A stretch of 58,743 nt of DNA from Candidatus Binataceae bacterium (GTDB lineage Bacteria > Desulfobacterota > Binatia > Binatales > Binataceae), in contig DATJMX010000019.1 in assembly GCA_035508495.1 (NCBI GenBank), positions 1 through 58,743 of the forward strand. Direction: 5' to 3'. A model generated the notes under the pieces. That model had not been told where the DNA came from. It searched no databases and saw only the letters and a program-made list of their open reading frames with translations. Every line of letters begins with the position of its first letter. Within the stretch, counting starts at the first letter, position 1. The position numbers were made by a program, and so were the translations under genes. Of the stretch, positions 8,516-15,729 are shown piece by piece.

Positions 8516-9625
8516 ATGAAATTTGGCATTTTCTATGAGATCTCAGTGCCGCGGCCGTGGGGACCGGAGACCGAGCGCACCGTCTATGACAACTGCCTCG
8601 AGCAGGTCGCATTGGCGGACGAGCTCGGCTTCGATCAAGTCTGGGCCGTCGAGCATCACTTTCTCGAAGAGTATTCGCACTGCTCCGCGCCCGAGCTGTT
8701 CCTGACCGCCTGCGCGATGCGCACCAAGAAGATGCGCGTCGGGCATGGAATCGTGGTCTGCGTGCCGGAGTTCAATCATCCGATCAAAATTGCAGAGCGC
8801 ACCGCCGTGCTCGACATCCTGTCGCACGGCCGCCTCGAGGTCGGCACCGGACGCTCCGCGACCTGGACCGAGCTCGGAGGCTTCCGCGCCAATCCCGACG
8901 AGACCAAGAAAACCTGGGACGAGTTCGTGCACTGTCTGCCCAAGATGTGGACGCAGGAGCGCTTCTCCTACCAGGGCCGCTCGTGGTCGATGCCGACGCG
9001 CACCATCGTGCCGAAGCCCTATCAGAAGCCGCATCCGCCGATGTGGGTTGCGGTCACCAGCCCGGGCACCGAAATCGATGCTGCCGAGCGGGGGATGGGC
9101 AGCCTCGGCCTGACCTTCGGCGGATTCGCCGAGCAGGAAGAGAAGGTCAAGCGCTATCGCAAAATTATCAAGAGCTGCGAGCCGGTCGGCTCGTTCGTCA
9201 ACGAATCGGTATCGACGGTTAACTTCCTGTATTGCCACGAGGACGATGCCGAAGGGGTGAAGGTCGGCAAGCGCATGACCGGCGTTTTCAACTATCTCGC
9301 CGCGCAGCTGCTCGCCGCGCGCGAGGCTTATCCGACCAAGTCGTATCCGTCGCTTGGATTGCTGCCCTCGCTGCGGCGCGACGTGTCGAGCCCCGGTGAC
9401 GAGTCGGGCGCGCCCGAAGGAATCGCGATGGGCAACCCGGCGCGTATCACGCGCGAGCTCAAGAAGTGGGAGGCGGTCGGCGTCGATCGCGTTAACTTCC
9501 TGTTGAATGCGCTCGAGACCGTGCCGCAGGAAAAGGTGCTCGCGAGCCTGCGCCTGTTCGCCAAGGAAGTCATGCCGCACTTTCAGTCGAGCGATGCCGC
9601 CTCGGCGGCCGCGGGAGGTCGTTGA
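8516..9625 (+). CDS. Luciferase-like flavin-dependent monooxygenase (LLM class)
   Basis: 369 residues, a normal length for the bacterial luciferase-like TIM-barrel family. It begins MKFGIFYEISVPRP, has VWAVEHHFLEEYS (about 44-56) typical of alkanal-monooxygenase-like chains, HPIKIAERTAVLDILSHGRLEVGTGR (the flavin phosphate region), and KPYQKPHPPMWVA before the second half. These enzymes use reduced FMN or F420 to oxidise small organic substrates; the cofactor and substrate cannot be told from sequence. A good Shine-Dalgarno (GGAGGTGAATCCCC) precedes the ATG. The stop overlaps the start of the acetoacetate-decarboxylase-like gene (TGATG), so the two are co-translated and probably act on the same compound. 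Confidence 0.92.
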   Translation: MKFGIFYEISVPRPWGPETERTVYDNCLEQVALADELGFDQVWAVEHHFLEEYSHCSAPELFLTACAMRTKKMRVGHGIVVCVPEFNHPIKIAERTAVLDILSHGRLEVGTGRSATWTELGGFRANPDETKKTWDEFVHCLPKMWTQERFSYQGRSWSMPTRTIVPKPYQKPHPPMWVAVTSPGTEIDAAERGMGSLGLTFGGFAEQEEKVKRYRKIIKSCEPVGSFVNESVSTVNFLYCHEDDAEGVKVGKRMTGVFNYLAAQLLAAREAYPTKSYPSLGLLPSLRRDVSSPGDESGAPEGIAMGNPARITRELKKWEAVGVDRVNFLLNALETVPQEKVLASLRLFAKEVMPHFQSSDAASAAAGGR

Positions 9626-10380
9626 TGCCACCGCGGTTTGGATCGTTGGATTTGAATAAGTGGGCGAAGTTCGCCAGCGTGATCGACGGCTACAAGACTG
9701 ACGCACTGACGCTCAAGGGCGCGCACATCCTCGAGCTGCATATCGAGATCGACGACGACCCGGCGGATGCGTTGATCCCCAAGACGATGCATCCGTCGAT
9801 TCCGGCTTACGCGGTGTTCAACTTCGTATCGTATCCGGAGAGCCCCTGCGGTCCGTTCGCGGTCGCCGAGGTTCGCGTCGCTGGCCGCACCGGCGTGCGT
9901 CCGCGCAGCTTCGTGCTGTCGAGTATCTGCAACAACGAAGAAGCGGCGAAGGCGCTCGCGAGCCGCTGGGGATATCCGACGCAGGTCGGCGACGTCAAGC
10001 TCGATTTGCGTCACGATCGAATCGTCGGCAAGGCCAGTCTCGGTGGCAAGCCGGTGCTCGAATGTGAACTGCTCGATCGCGACGCGATCTCGGGCGGCGA
10101 CATCCAGTACATCGCGAGCATGCATCTCGCACGCAATAAGCAGGACGACCAGCTCGTGCTGGTGCAGGTCGATCCTGAGTACGCTTTCAGCAGGGCCGAG
10201 CGCGGCAAGCCACGCGTGGGCCTGCTCGATATGGACGCGTTCCACGTCGGAGCGTGCCTAAGGCTCGCGAATCCGATCTCGGCGTGCTACGCGGTCGCCG
10301 ACGTGACGCTGCCGAAGATCAGATACATCTGCAATCCGGAGCTGCCGGCGATGCAGGGCACGACCAAAGTCGCCGCCTAG
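9625..10380 (+). CDS. Acetoacetate-decarboxylase-fold protein lacking the Schiff-base lysine
   Basis: 251 residues. The core LIPKTMHPSIPAYAVFNF and CGPFAVAEVRV match the acetoacetate decarboxylase superfamily, where a lysine in a GYPKK motif forms the Schiff base. Here the equivalent stretch is WGYPTQVGDVKL (about residues 115-126): Thr and Gln replace the two lysines. A classical decarboxylase mechanism is therefore unlikely, and the protein may be a hydratase/aldolase-like relative or a binding protein. It starts at ATG 9625, one base overlapping the stop of the upstream flavin enzyme, with GGAGGT 7 nt before. An intrinsic terminator closes the two-gene unit. I infer a shared catabolic step but cannot name the substrate. 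Confidence 0.82.
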   Translation: MPPRFGSLDLNKWAKFASVIDGYKTDALTLKGAHILELHIEIDDDPADALIPKTMHPSIPAYAVFNFVSYPESPCGPFAVAEVRVAGRTGVRPRSFVLSSICNNEEAAKALASRWGYPTQVGDVKLDLRHDRIVGKASLGGKPVLECELLDRDAISGGDIQYIASMHLARNKQDDQLVLVQVDPEYAFSRAERGKPRVGLLDMDAFHVGACLRLANPISACYAVADVTLPKIRYICNPELPAMQGTTKVAA

Positions 10381-10402
10381 CCGAGCGATGATAGCTAATG
10401 TG

Positions 10403-10434
10403 AAAGCCGCGCCCCGCAAGGGCGCGGCTTTTTC
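10403..10434 (+). terminator. Intrinsic terminator of the LLM-ADC operon
   Basis: A 12-bp stem (10403-10414 with 10420-10431) with loop CGCAA, running into TTTTTCTT. It sits 22 bp past the stop codon at 10380. Confidence 0.92.
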
Positions 10435-10623
10435 TTGGTCATGACGTCACTCGAAGTTAGCGCCAGTGGGCGCCGCATCGGGACCTCACGCTCGCCTGAT
10501 TTCTGACCGGGCGATGAGTTCCTTGACTGCAATTTGAGGGGCTCCGTATAGTGGCGGCAGATGGGCCCCTTGCCTTGATTTCCGGGCCTCTTGCTCCGAC
10601 CGAACTCTTGCGCTGGTTGTCAG

Positions 10624-11328
10624 ATGAAACGACGTGAAGAAATGACCTTCTGGGAACGGCTCTACCTGCCGGAGATTCTCAAGGGTCTTGCGATCACCAA
10701 CTACCACTTCGCCCGCAACCTCATGCTCCATACCGCGCATATGTTCGGCCTCGCCAAGAGCAGAAGGGCGACTACCACCGTCCAGTATCCCGAAGAGCGC
10801 AAGCATTATCCCGATACCTATCGCGGCAGCCATCGCCTGACCCTGCGCCCCGACAGCTCCGTGCGATGCACCGCGTGCTTTCTCTGCGCGACGGCGTGCC
10901 CCGCGCAGTGCATCTATATCGAAGCGGGCGAGGCGCCCGATCCGCACGTCGAGAAGTACCCGCTGCGCTACGAGATCGACACCCTGCGATGCATCTACTG
11001 CGGGCTCTGCGTCGAGGCCTGCCCCTGCGACGCGATCCGCATGGACACCTACGTGCATCCGCGCATCTGGGGATTCGATCGCAAGGACTTCGTCGAGACC
11101 AAGGAAACCCTCATGCATCGGTCGCACGTCCTCGCCGACAAAGGCCGCGAGGGCAACATGGACGAGCTCCAGGCCTGGTACAAGGAACAGGACGCGCAGG
11201 TTTACAATCCGCTTCGCCCCGAGCTCAAGACCTACACCGAGCGCGACCGCCCAAGCCATATGCTCGAAGCGCCGGAGCTGACCGAGATGCCCGCGATCGA
11301 TCGCCACCAGGCGCGCAACGGAAAGTAA
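10624..11328 (+). CDS. nuoI: NuoI-like 2x[4Fe-4S] ferredoxin subunit
   Basis: 234 residues. Two ferredoxin motifs, CTACFLCATACP (about residues 81-92) and CIYCGLCVEACP (about 120-131), bind two [4Fe-4S] clusters as in complex I subunit I (clusters N6a/N6b). The N-terminal amphipathic stretch (LPEILKGLAITNYHFARNLM) and the RGSHRL motif are also NuoI-like. The protein is longer than average at the C-terminus. No other nuo genes are nearby: the downstream gene is a small two-helix membrane protein 6 bp away. It may belong to a dispersed complex I or serve another membrane-bound oxidoreductase. The ATG at 10624 is the first one after an unrelated leader; an ATG at 10642 is possible. Confidence 0.88.
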   Translation: MKRREEMTFWERLYLPEILKGLAITNYHFARNLMLHTAHMFGLAKSRRATTTVQYPEERKHYPDTYRGSHRLTLRPDSSVRCTACFLCATACPAQCIYIEAGEAPDPHVEKYPLRYEIDTLRCIYCGLCVEACPCDAIRMDTYVHPRIWGFDRKDFVETKETLMHRSHVLADKGREGNMDELQAWYKEQDAQVYNPLRPELKTYTERDRPSHMLEAPELTEMPAIDRHQARNGK

Positions 11329-11334
11329 TCGTTC

Positions 11335-11580
11335 ATGACGCGGGTGACCATTGGGCTGTGCCTGGCGTCGCTCGTCGTCCTGTTTATCGCGTATGCGAAG
11401 GGCGTCGGCGTCATCCACGGCGGCAATGTGATGGGCCACGTGTATTGGGCGACGGGTGCGTTGACCCTGGTGGCGCTCGCGATTTTTATCGCGATCGCGC
11501 ATCTCGCCCGCGCCGAGCGGATGATTCGTGAGTTGCGCGAGCTATGCGCTCGCAACGGCATCGACTACGGCGAAGACTAG
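11335..11580 (+). CDS. Small two-helix membrane protein
   Basis: 81 residues with two hydrophobic segments (about 4-21 and 36-55) separated by a short Gly/His loop (GVGVIHGGNVMGHVYW), then a charged C-terminal helix (RAERMIRELRELCARNGIDY). No family recognised. It starts 6 bp after the NuoI-like gene, so the two are likely co-transcribed; it might be a membrane anchor or accessory subunit for that ferredoxin, which is inference only. ThiC begins 47 bp later. Confidence 0.6.
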   Translation: MTRVTIGLCLASLVVLFIAYAKGVGVIHGGNVMGHVYWATGALTLVALAIFIAIAHLARAERMIRELRELCARNGIDYGED

Positions 11581-11627
11581 GCTATAGTTTGAACTTCGGG
11601 CCGGCTTTGGCCCGCAGAGGTTGCCAG

Positions 11628-12938
11628 ATGACCCAGATAGAAGCTGCCCGCAAGGGCGTCATCACCCAGCAGATGCTCGAAGTTGCCGAGGACGAAGGCC
11701 TCAGCCCCGAGGAGATTCGCGATCTGGTCGCAAGCGGCGAAGTCGTCATCCCGCACAATATTCATCACGACTTCCGCGCCATCGGCATCGGCCGTCGGCT
11801 GCGCACCAAGGTCAACGCCAACATCGGCGCGTCGAATTTCCATCAGCTCGTCGGCGAAGAAGTAGAAAAACTCTACACGGCGGTTCGTTACGGCGCCGAC
11901 TCGGTGATGGACCTCTCGACCGGCACCGACCTCGACAAGATTCGCGTCGAGATTCTCTCGCGCTGCTCCGTGATCCTCGGCACCGTGCCGATTTATCAGC
12001 TCGCCTCCGAGCGCTCGATCATGGAAATGGACGCGGAGCACTTCCTCGAAGTCATCGAGCGCCAGGCGCGCCAGGGCGTCGACTACATGACGCTGCATTG
12101 CGGCGTCACGCGCGACAGCGTCGCCAAACTGCGCGGCCATCAGCGCATCGAAGGCATCGTATCGCGCGGCGGCGCGGTTCTGGCGGCATGGATCGAGCGC
12201 ACCGGCCAGGAGAATCCGCTCTATTCACATTACGACGAGGTCTGCAAAATCCTGCGCGAGCATGACGTGACGATCTCGCTCGGCGACGGGCTGCGTCCCG
12301 GCGCCACGGGCGACGCCACCGATCGCGGCCAGATCGCGGAGCTGCTCGTGCTCGGCGAACTCACCGAGCGCGCCCGCGCCGCGGGCGTCCAGGTGATGAT
12401 CGAAGGTCCGGGGCATGTGCCGCTCGATCAGATCGAAGCGAACGTGAAGCTCGAAAAGCGCGTATGCGGCGGGGCACCGTTCTACGTGCTGGGACCGCTG
12501 ACCTGCGATGTCGCACCGGGCTACGACCACATCACCGGCGCGATCGGCGGCGCGATCGCATCGGCCGCGGGCACCGATTTTCTCTGCTACGTCACCCCGG
12601 CCGAGCATCTGCGCCTGCCGGACATCAACGACGTTCGCGACGGCGTTATCGCCACGCGAATCGCGGCTCACTCGGGCGACCTTGTGAAGGGCGTGCGCGC
12701 GGCCAAGGTCTGGAACGACCAGATGTCGCGCTACCGCAAGGCGCTCAACTGGGAGGGCATGTACGCGATGGCGATGGACCCCGACAGGGCGCGCTCGTAC
12801 AAGGAAGAGAGCGAGGCCGCCGGCTCCAACGTCTGCTCGATGTGCGGCTCGCTGTGTTCGATCAATATCGACAACGCCGCGATCAAGTTCACCAAGCGCC
12901 GCGCGCTTGCCGAGGCAGAAGCTCATGCCGCGGGGTGA
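11628..12938 (+). CDS. thiC: Phosphomethylpyrimidine synthase ThiC, short form
   Basis: 436 residues. ThiC is a radical SAM enzyme that rearranges aminoimidazole ribotide into HMP phosphate, the pyrimidine half of thiamine. The sequence has the family blocks NIGASNFHQ, GADSVMDLSTGTDLD, YMTLHCGV, EGPGHVPLDQIEAN and YDHITGAIGGA. It lacks the long N-terminal extension of enterobacterial ThiC. The C-terminal cluster motif is CSMCGSLC, i.e. CX2CX3C, one residue shorter than the CX2CX4C of well-studied ThiC. The paralogue BzaF, which makes 5-hydroxybenzimidazole for anaerobic B12 synthesis, is a similar length and should be excluded by phylogeny. No TPP riboswitch fits in the 47-bp leader. It overlaps the peroxiredoxin gene by 14 bp. 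Confidence 0.9.
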   Translation: MTQIEAARKGVITQQMLEVAEDEGLSPEEIRDLVASGEVVIPHNIHHDFRAIGIGRRLRTKVNANIGASNFHQLVGEEVEKLYTAVRYGADSVMDLSTGTDLDKIRVEILSRCSVILGTVPIYQLASERSIMEMDAEHFLEVIERQARQGVDYMTLHCGVTRDSVAKLRGHQRIEGIVSRGGAVLAAWIERTGQENPLYSHYDEVCKILREHDVTISLGDGLRPGATGDATDRGQIAELLVLGELTERARAAGVQVMIEGPGHVPLDQIEANVKLEKRVCGGAPFYVLGPLTCDVAPGYDHITGAIGGAIASAAGTDFLCYVTPAEHLRLPDINDVRDGVIATRIAAHSGDLVKGVRAAKVWNDQMSRYRKALNWEGMYAMAMDPDRARSYKEESEAAGSNVCSMCGSLCSINIDNAAIKFTKRRALAEAEAHAAG

Positions 12939-13404
12939 CGAGAATCACGACTACTCCGCCGCGCTCGAGCTGGAGCTGAAAGACCAGAACGGAGTAACGC
13001 GGCGGCTCGCCGATTTTCGCGGTCACAACCTGGTTGTGTTCTTCTATCCAAAAGATGACACGCCAGGATGCACGGTCGAGGGCAAGGAGTTTCGCGATCA
13101 CTTCGAGGAATTCCGCGCGCTCGATACGCACATCATCGGCGTGAGCACCGATCCGGTCGACCGCCATCTCGCGTTCGCGACCAAGCACGCGTTTCCGTAC
13201 CTGCTGCTGTCCGATGAGGGCGGCCAGCTCTGCGAGGCATTCGGCGTGCTGCGCGGAACGCGCGCGGCGCGCTCGACCTTCGTCTTCGATACGGATTTGC
13301 GCGTGCGGCGCGTCTTCCAGGAAGTGACGCCGCGCGGTCACGCGGCGCAGGTGCTGAGCCTGATACGCGCGCTGGTCGAATCGCATCGAATGATCGGCGG
13401 CTGA
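12925..13404 (+). CDS. bcp: Thioredoxin-dependent peroxiredoxin, PrxQ/BCP type
   Basis: 159 residues, the usual size of bacterioferritin co-migratory proteins, which reduce H2O2 and organic peroxides. The peroxidatic Cys lies in FYPKDDTPGCTVEG (about residue 46). The second Cys five residues later, found in the E. coli protein, is absent; instead GGQLCEAFGV carries a Cys in helix 3, where another PrxQ subgroup keeps its resolving Cys. ISTDP-like VSTDPVDRH and the C-terminal helix are present. The ATG at 12925 overlaps the end of thiC by 14 bp with GAGG upstream, so the two are translated together, although no functional link is obvious beyond protection of an oxygen-sensitive cluster. Confidence 0.92.
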   Translation: MPRGDENHDYSAALELELKDQNGVTRRLADFRGHNLVVFFYPKDDTPGCTVEGKEFRDHFEEFRALDTHIIGVSTDPVDRHLAFATKHAFPYLLLSDEGGQLCEAFGVLRGTRAARSTFVFDTDLRVRRVFQEVTPRGHAAQVLSLIRALVESHRMIGG

Positions 13405-13496
13405 TCTGATACAACGCGCCTGATGCGCCGCTGGGGCGCCATGGTTATAGTTGTGAATTGAAACCAACGCTGCCCGCGGGCGGGACGGTGAAGCTT

Positions 13497-14726
13497 ATGG
13501 CAAAGACATCGAAAAATATCATCGACGAAGCGCGCGCCAATATTAAGGCGATCGACATCGACGAAGCGCGCAAGATGCTCGATAAGCCGGGCACGGTGCT
13601 GATCGACGTGCGCGAGCCCGACGAATGGCGCCAGGGCCATATCCCCCAGGCGGTCGCGATTTCGCGCGGATTCCTCGAGCTGCGCGTCGAAGAAAAAATT
13701 CCTGACCACAAGACGCCGGTAATCGTCCAGTGCGCATCGGGAACGCGCTCGCTGCTCGCGGCGCGCACTCTGCGCGAACTTGGCTACGAGAATCTCTACA
13801 ACCTGACCGGCGGCTTCAACGCGTGGAAGGATCGCGGCCTGCCGTGGGTCGCGGATCGCCAGTTCACGAACGAAGAGCTGAATCGTTACTCGCGCCATTT
13901 CGTGATCCCCGAGGTCGGCGAGAAGGGCCAGGCCAGACTGCTCGATTCCAAGGTCTTGCTGCTCGGCACCGGCGCCCTCGGCTCCCCTTCATCGCTATAT
14001 CTCGCCGCTGCGGGAGTGGGGACCATCGGCCTCGTCGATTTCGATGTCGTCGATCTCTCCAACCTCCAACGCCAGATCGTTCATAACGTCGATCGCGTCG
14101 GGATGCTGAAGACCGAATCGGCGCAGAAGCAGATCAACGCGCTCAACCCCGGTATCAAGGTCGTGCGCCACGATGTGCGCCTCACGTCCGAGAACGTGAT
14201 GGGCATCATCAAGGACTACGACGTGGTCGTGAACTGCGGCGACAACTTCCCGACGCGCTACCTCATCAACGATGCGTGCGTGTTCGCGAAGAAGCCGCTG
14301 GTCGACGGCGCGATCTTCCGTTTCGAGGGTCAAGCCACCGTTTTCTGGCCCGACAAGGGCGGCCCCTGCTACCGATGCCTGTATCCCGAGCCCGCGCCGC
14401 CTGACATGGCCCCGTCTTGCGCGGAGGCCGGGGTGCTCGGCGCGCTGCCAGGGGTGATCGGCTCGATCGAAGCGCTCGAAGCGATGAAGATCCTCCTCGG
14501 CGCAGGCCATCCGCTAATCGGCAAGATGGTTTACTTCGACACGCTGTCGGAGCGCGACTACGTGCGCATCCTGAAGATCCGCAAGGATCCGAAGTGCCCC
14601 GTATGCAGCGAGCATCCAACCCAGACCAGCCTCATCGACTACGAAGCCTTCTGCGGCCTCGGCACCCCACAAAACGGCACGGCTCACGCAACCGAAGGAG
14701 CGGCGGCAAGCGCGGCGGCGCGCTAG
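13497..14726 (+). CDS. moeB: Rhodanese-MoeB fusion (sulfur-carrier adenylyltransferase)
   Basis: 409 residues. Residues 15-120 are a rhodanese domain (VLIDVREPDEW; persulfide Cys79 in VQCASGTRS; GGFNAWKDRG). Residues 125-390 are an E1-like MoeB/ThiF domain with GTGALGS (157-163), the arginine finger in NLQRQ, Lys205, GDN (248-250), catalytic-type Cys308 in PSCAEAGVLG, and zinc cysteines 291/294 and 367/370. Such proteins activate the C-terminal glycine of MoaD/ThiS-like carriers with ATP and donate sulfur. The order is rhodanese first, the reverse of MOCS3/Uba4/MoeZ. It lies 92 bp after the peroxiredoxin gene and near thiC, so thiamine or molybdopterin sulfur transfer is likely. The ATG at 13497 was chosen because the in-frame sequence upstream has only a TTG. 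Confidence 0.92.
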   Translation: MAKTSKNIIDEARANIKAIDIDEARKMLDKPGTVLIDVREPDEWRQGHIPQAVAISRGFLELRVEEKIPDHKTPVIVQCASGTRSLLAARTLRELGYENLYNLTGGFNAWKDRGLPWVADRQFTNEELNRYSRHFVIPEVGEKGQARLLDSKVLLLGTGALGSPSSLYLAAAGVGTIGLVDFDVVDLSNLQRQIVHNVDRVGMLKTESAQKQINALNPGIKVVRHDVRLTSENVMGIIKDYDVVVNCGDNFPTRYLINDACVFAKKPLVDGAIFRFEGQATVFWPDKGGPCYRCLYPEPAPPDMAPSCAEAGVLGALPGVIGSIEALEAMKILLGAGHPLIGKMVYFDTLSERDYVRILKIRKDPKCPVCSEHPTQTSLIDYEAFCGLGTPQNGTAHATEGAAASAAAR

Positions 14727-15080
14727 CTTTCAGTTTTCTATCGCGCAACCTAAGGCGGTCATTTGTCAGCCGAGAAGATCGCTCGATTGACTGTTCACGC
14801 GCGTTCTAGGCGAGACTCATATCGCGCGTGATCGTTCAATAAGGCAAAGACCCTCTATCCGTCGTCACGTCGGCAAATGAATTGTGACGTCGCAATCGAA
14901 GAAGTCGTCAATTCTGGTGCGCATCGCCGCCATCTAAAGGTCCGGCTACGATCGGACCATGTCCGTTCGGCGGCCGCCTAAACGCGAACGAGACCAGAGC
15001 AAAGGTGTTTGCCGCGAAAAGCGGCGTGACATCGCCCGAAATTCTGTTCAGACTCAAGACGCCAGGAAGGCGTAGTTTCG
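14727..15080. other. Non-coding stretch at the start of the decay zone
   Basis: Base composition shifts towards lower GC here and short open frames on both strands lack family motifs, binding sites or codon bias. I see no gene, terminator or RNA. Confidence 0.6.
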
Positions 15081-15416
15081 TTGGCCGGGGGGCATAAGAC
15101 GGCGTTTCCACCGCTGTTGAGCGTCGGACGACATCCAAAGACAGTGGACGAATTGCGTGAGCTTTGCGTTACCGACCCGATGTTCGCGTTGTCGAAGGGT
15201 CGTTCTGAGATATTTGCTTCGCGGAGGAAATATTTAAGGAGCTCACGTCAGAAAAATTCCGGCGGAAATTTGGGTTGATGGAAGCTTTTTGACAAAAAAA
15301 TTGAACCGGATGATGTTGATTTGGCCGTAGTGCTAAGGGAAGCGGACTTACCAACTACTTCAACCGGGATAGCGCTCTTGAAGAGGATTGCAGCTAAAGG
15401 ATTTAAGTTAAAATAG
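15081..15416 (+). pseudogene. Frameshifted DUF6932 (nucleotidyltransferase-like) gene
   Basis: The first frame (TTG at 15081) encodes FPPLLSVGRHPKTVDELREL and continues to SSRQK, then stops out of frame. If one A is added to the A5 run at 15252-15256 the reading continues as KIPAEIWVDGSFLTKK; adding one A to the A7 run at 15294-15300 then gives IEPDDVDLAVVLREADL and runs on to a TAG at 15414. The joined product matches the DUF6932 pattern, a minimal nucleotidyltransferase-like family with a DGSF...DDVDL active-site-like motif often linked to toxin-antitoxin style loci. About 112 residues remain, shorter than a full family member. Both lesions are single-base losses in A-tracts, so true decay and homopolymer assembly errors are both possible. 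Confidence 0.7.
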
Positions 15417-15435
15417 ATATCTTAGTTTAAAACCC

Positions 15436-15729
15436 ATGAAAAGGATTCTATTGTCCACGTTGCTTTTCTTCTTCGTTCTTTCAACCTTCTTTACTGCGGC
15501 GCGGGCTGCTGGAGGACCCGAGTTCAACTACTTCACCGTTTCGGCACCTATTCGTTTGAAGATTGGACCGCATGAGTCTATCGATGAATACACACTCGAA
15601 ACGCTGGGCGCTGTGGTGATTAGCACTAAGGTTCCATTCCAGTGGAACATGGAAATAGATAACTCGGAAGGATCGCGCACACATTTAAACTCAATGGCAA
15701 CCGCGCGGACCGAGGGCGCGCCATCGTGA
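15436..15729 (+). CDS. Small exported protein or N-terminal fragment of an interrupted gene
   Basis: 97 residues with a signal peptide (MKRILLSTLLFFFVLSTFFTAARA) and a beta-rich mature part (FTVSAPIRLKIGPHESIDEY, then VPFQWNMEIDNSEGSRTHLN). It is AT-richer than neighbours. The end after residue ~85 (MATARTEGAPS) does not look like a natural continuation, and a frame at 17469-17702 reads like the missing C-terminal half. I suspect that the carboxylesterase segment interrupted a single gene here. Alternatively this is an intact small secreted protein whose stop overlaps the esterase start (GTGA). Confidence 0.5.
   Translation: MKRILLSTLLFFFVLSTFFTAARAAGGPEFNYFTVSAPIRLKIGPHESIDEYTLETLGAVVISTKVPFQWNMEIDNSEGSRTHLNSMATARTEGAPS

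Noticed and set aside
11581..11627. TPP riboswitch upstream of thiC
   Set aside because: Only 47 bases are available and no CUGAGA-type core is present; just a short GGGCC/GGCCC hairpin.
14908..15138. 76-codon minus-strand open frame
   Set aside because: No motif or binding site, and it overlaps the DUF6932 pseudogene in a different frame.
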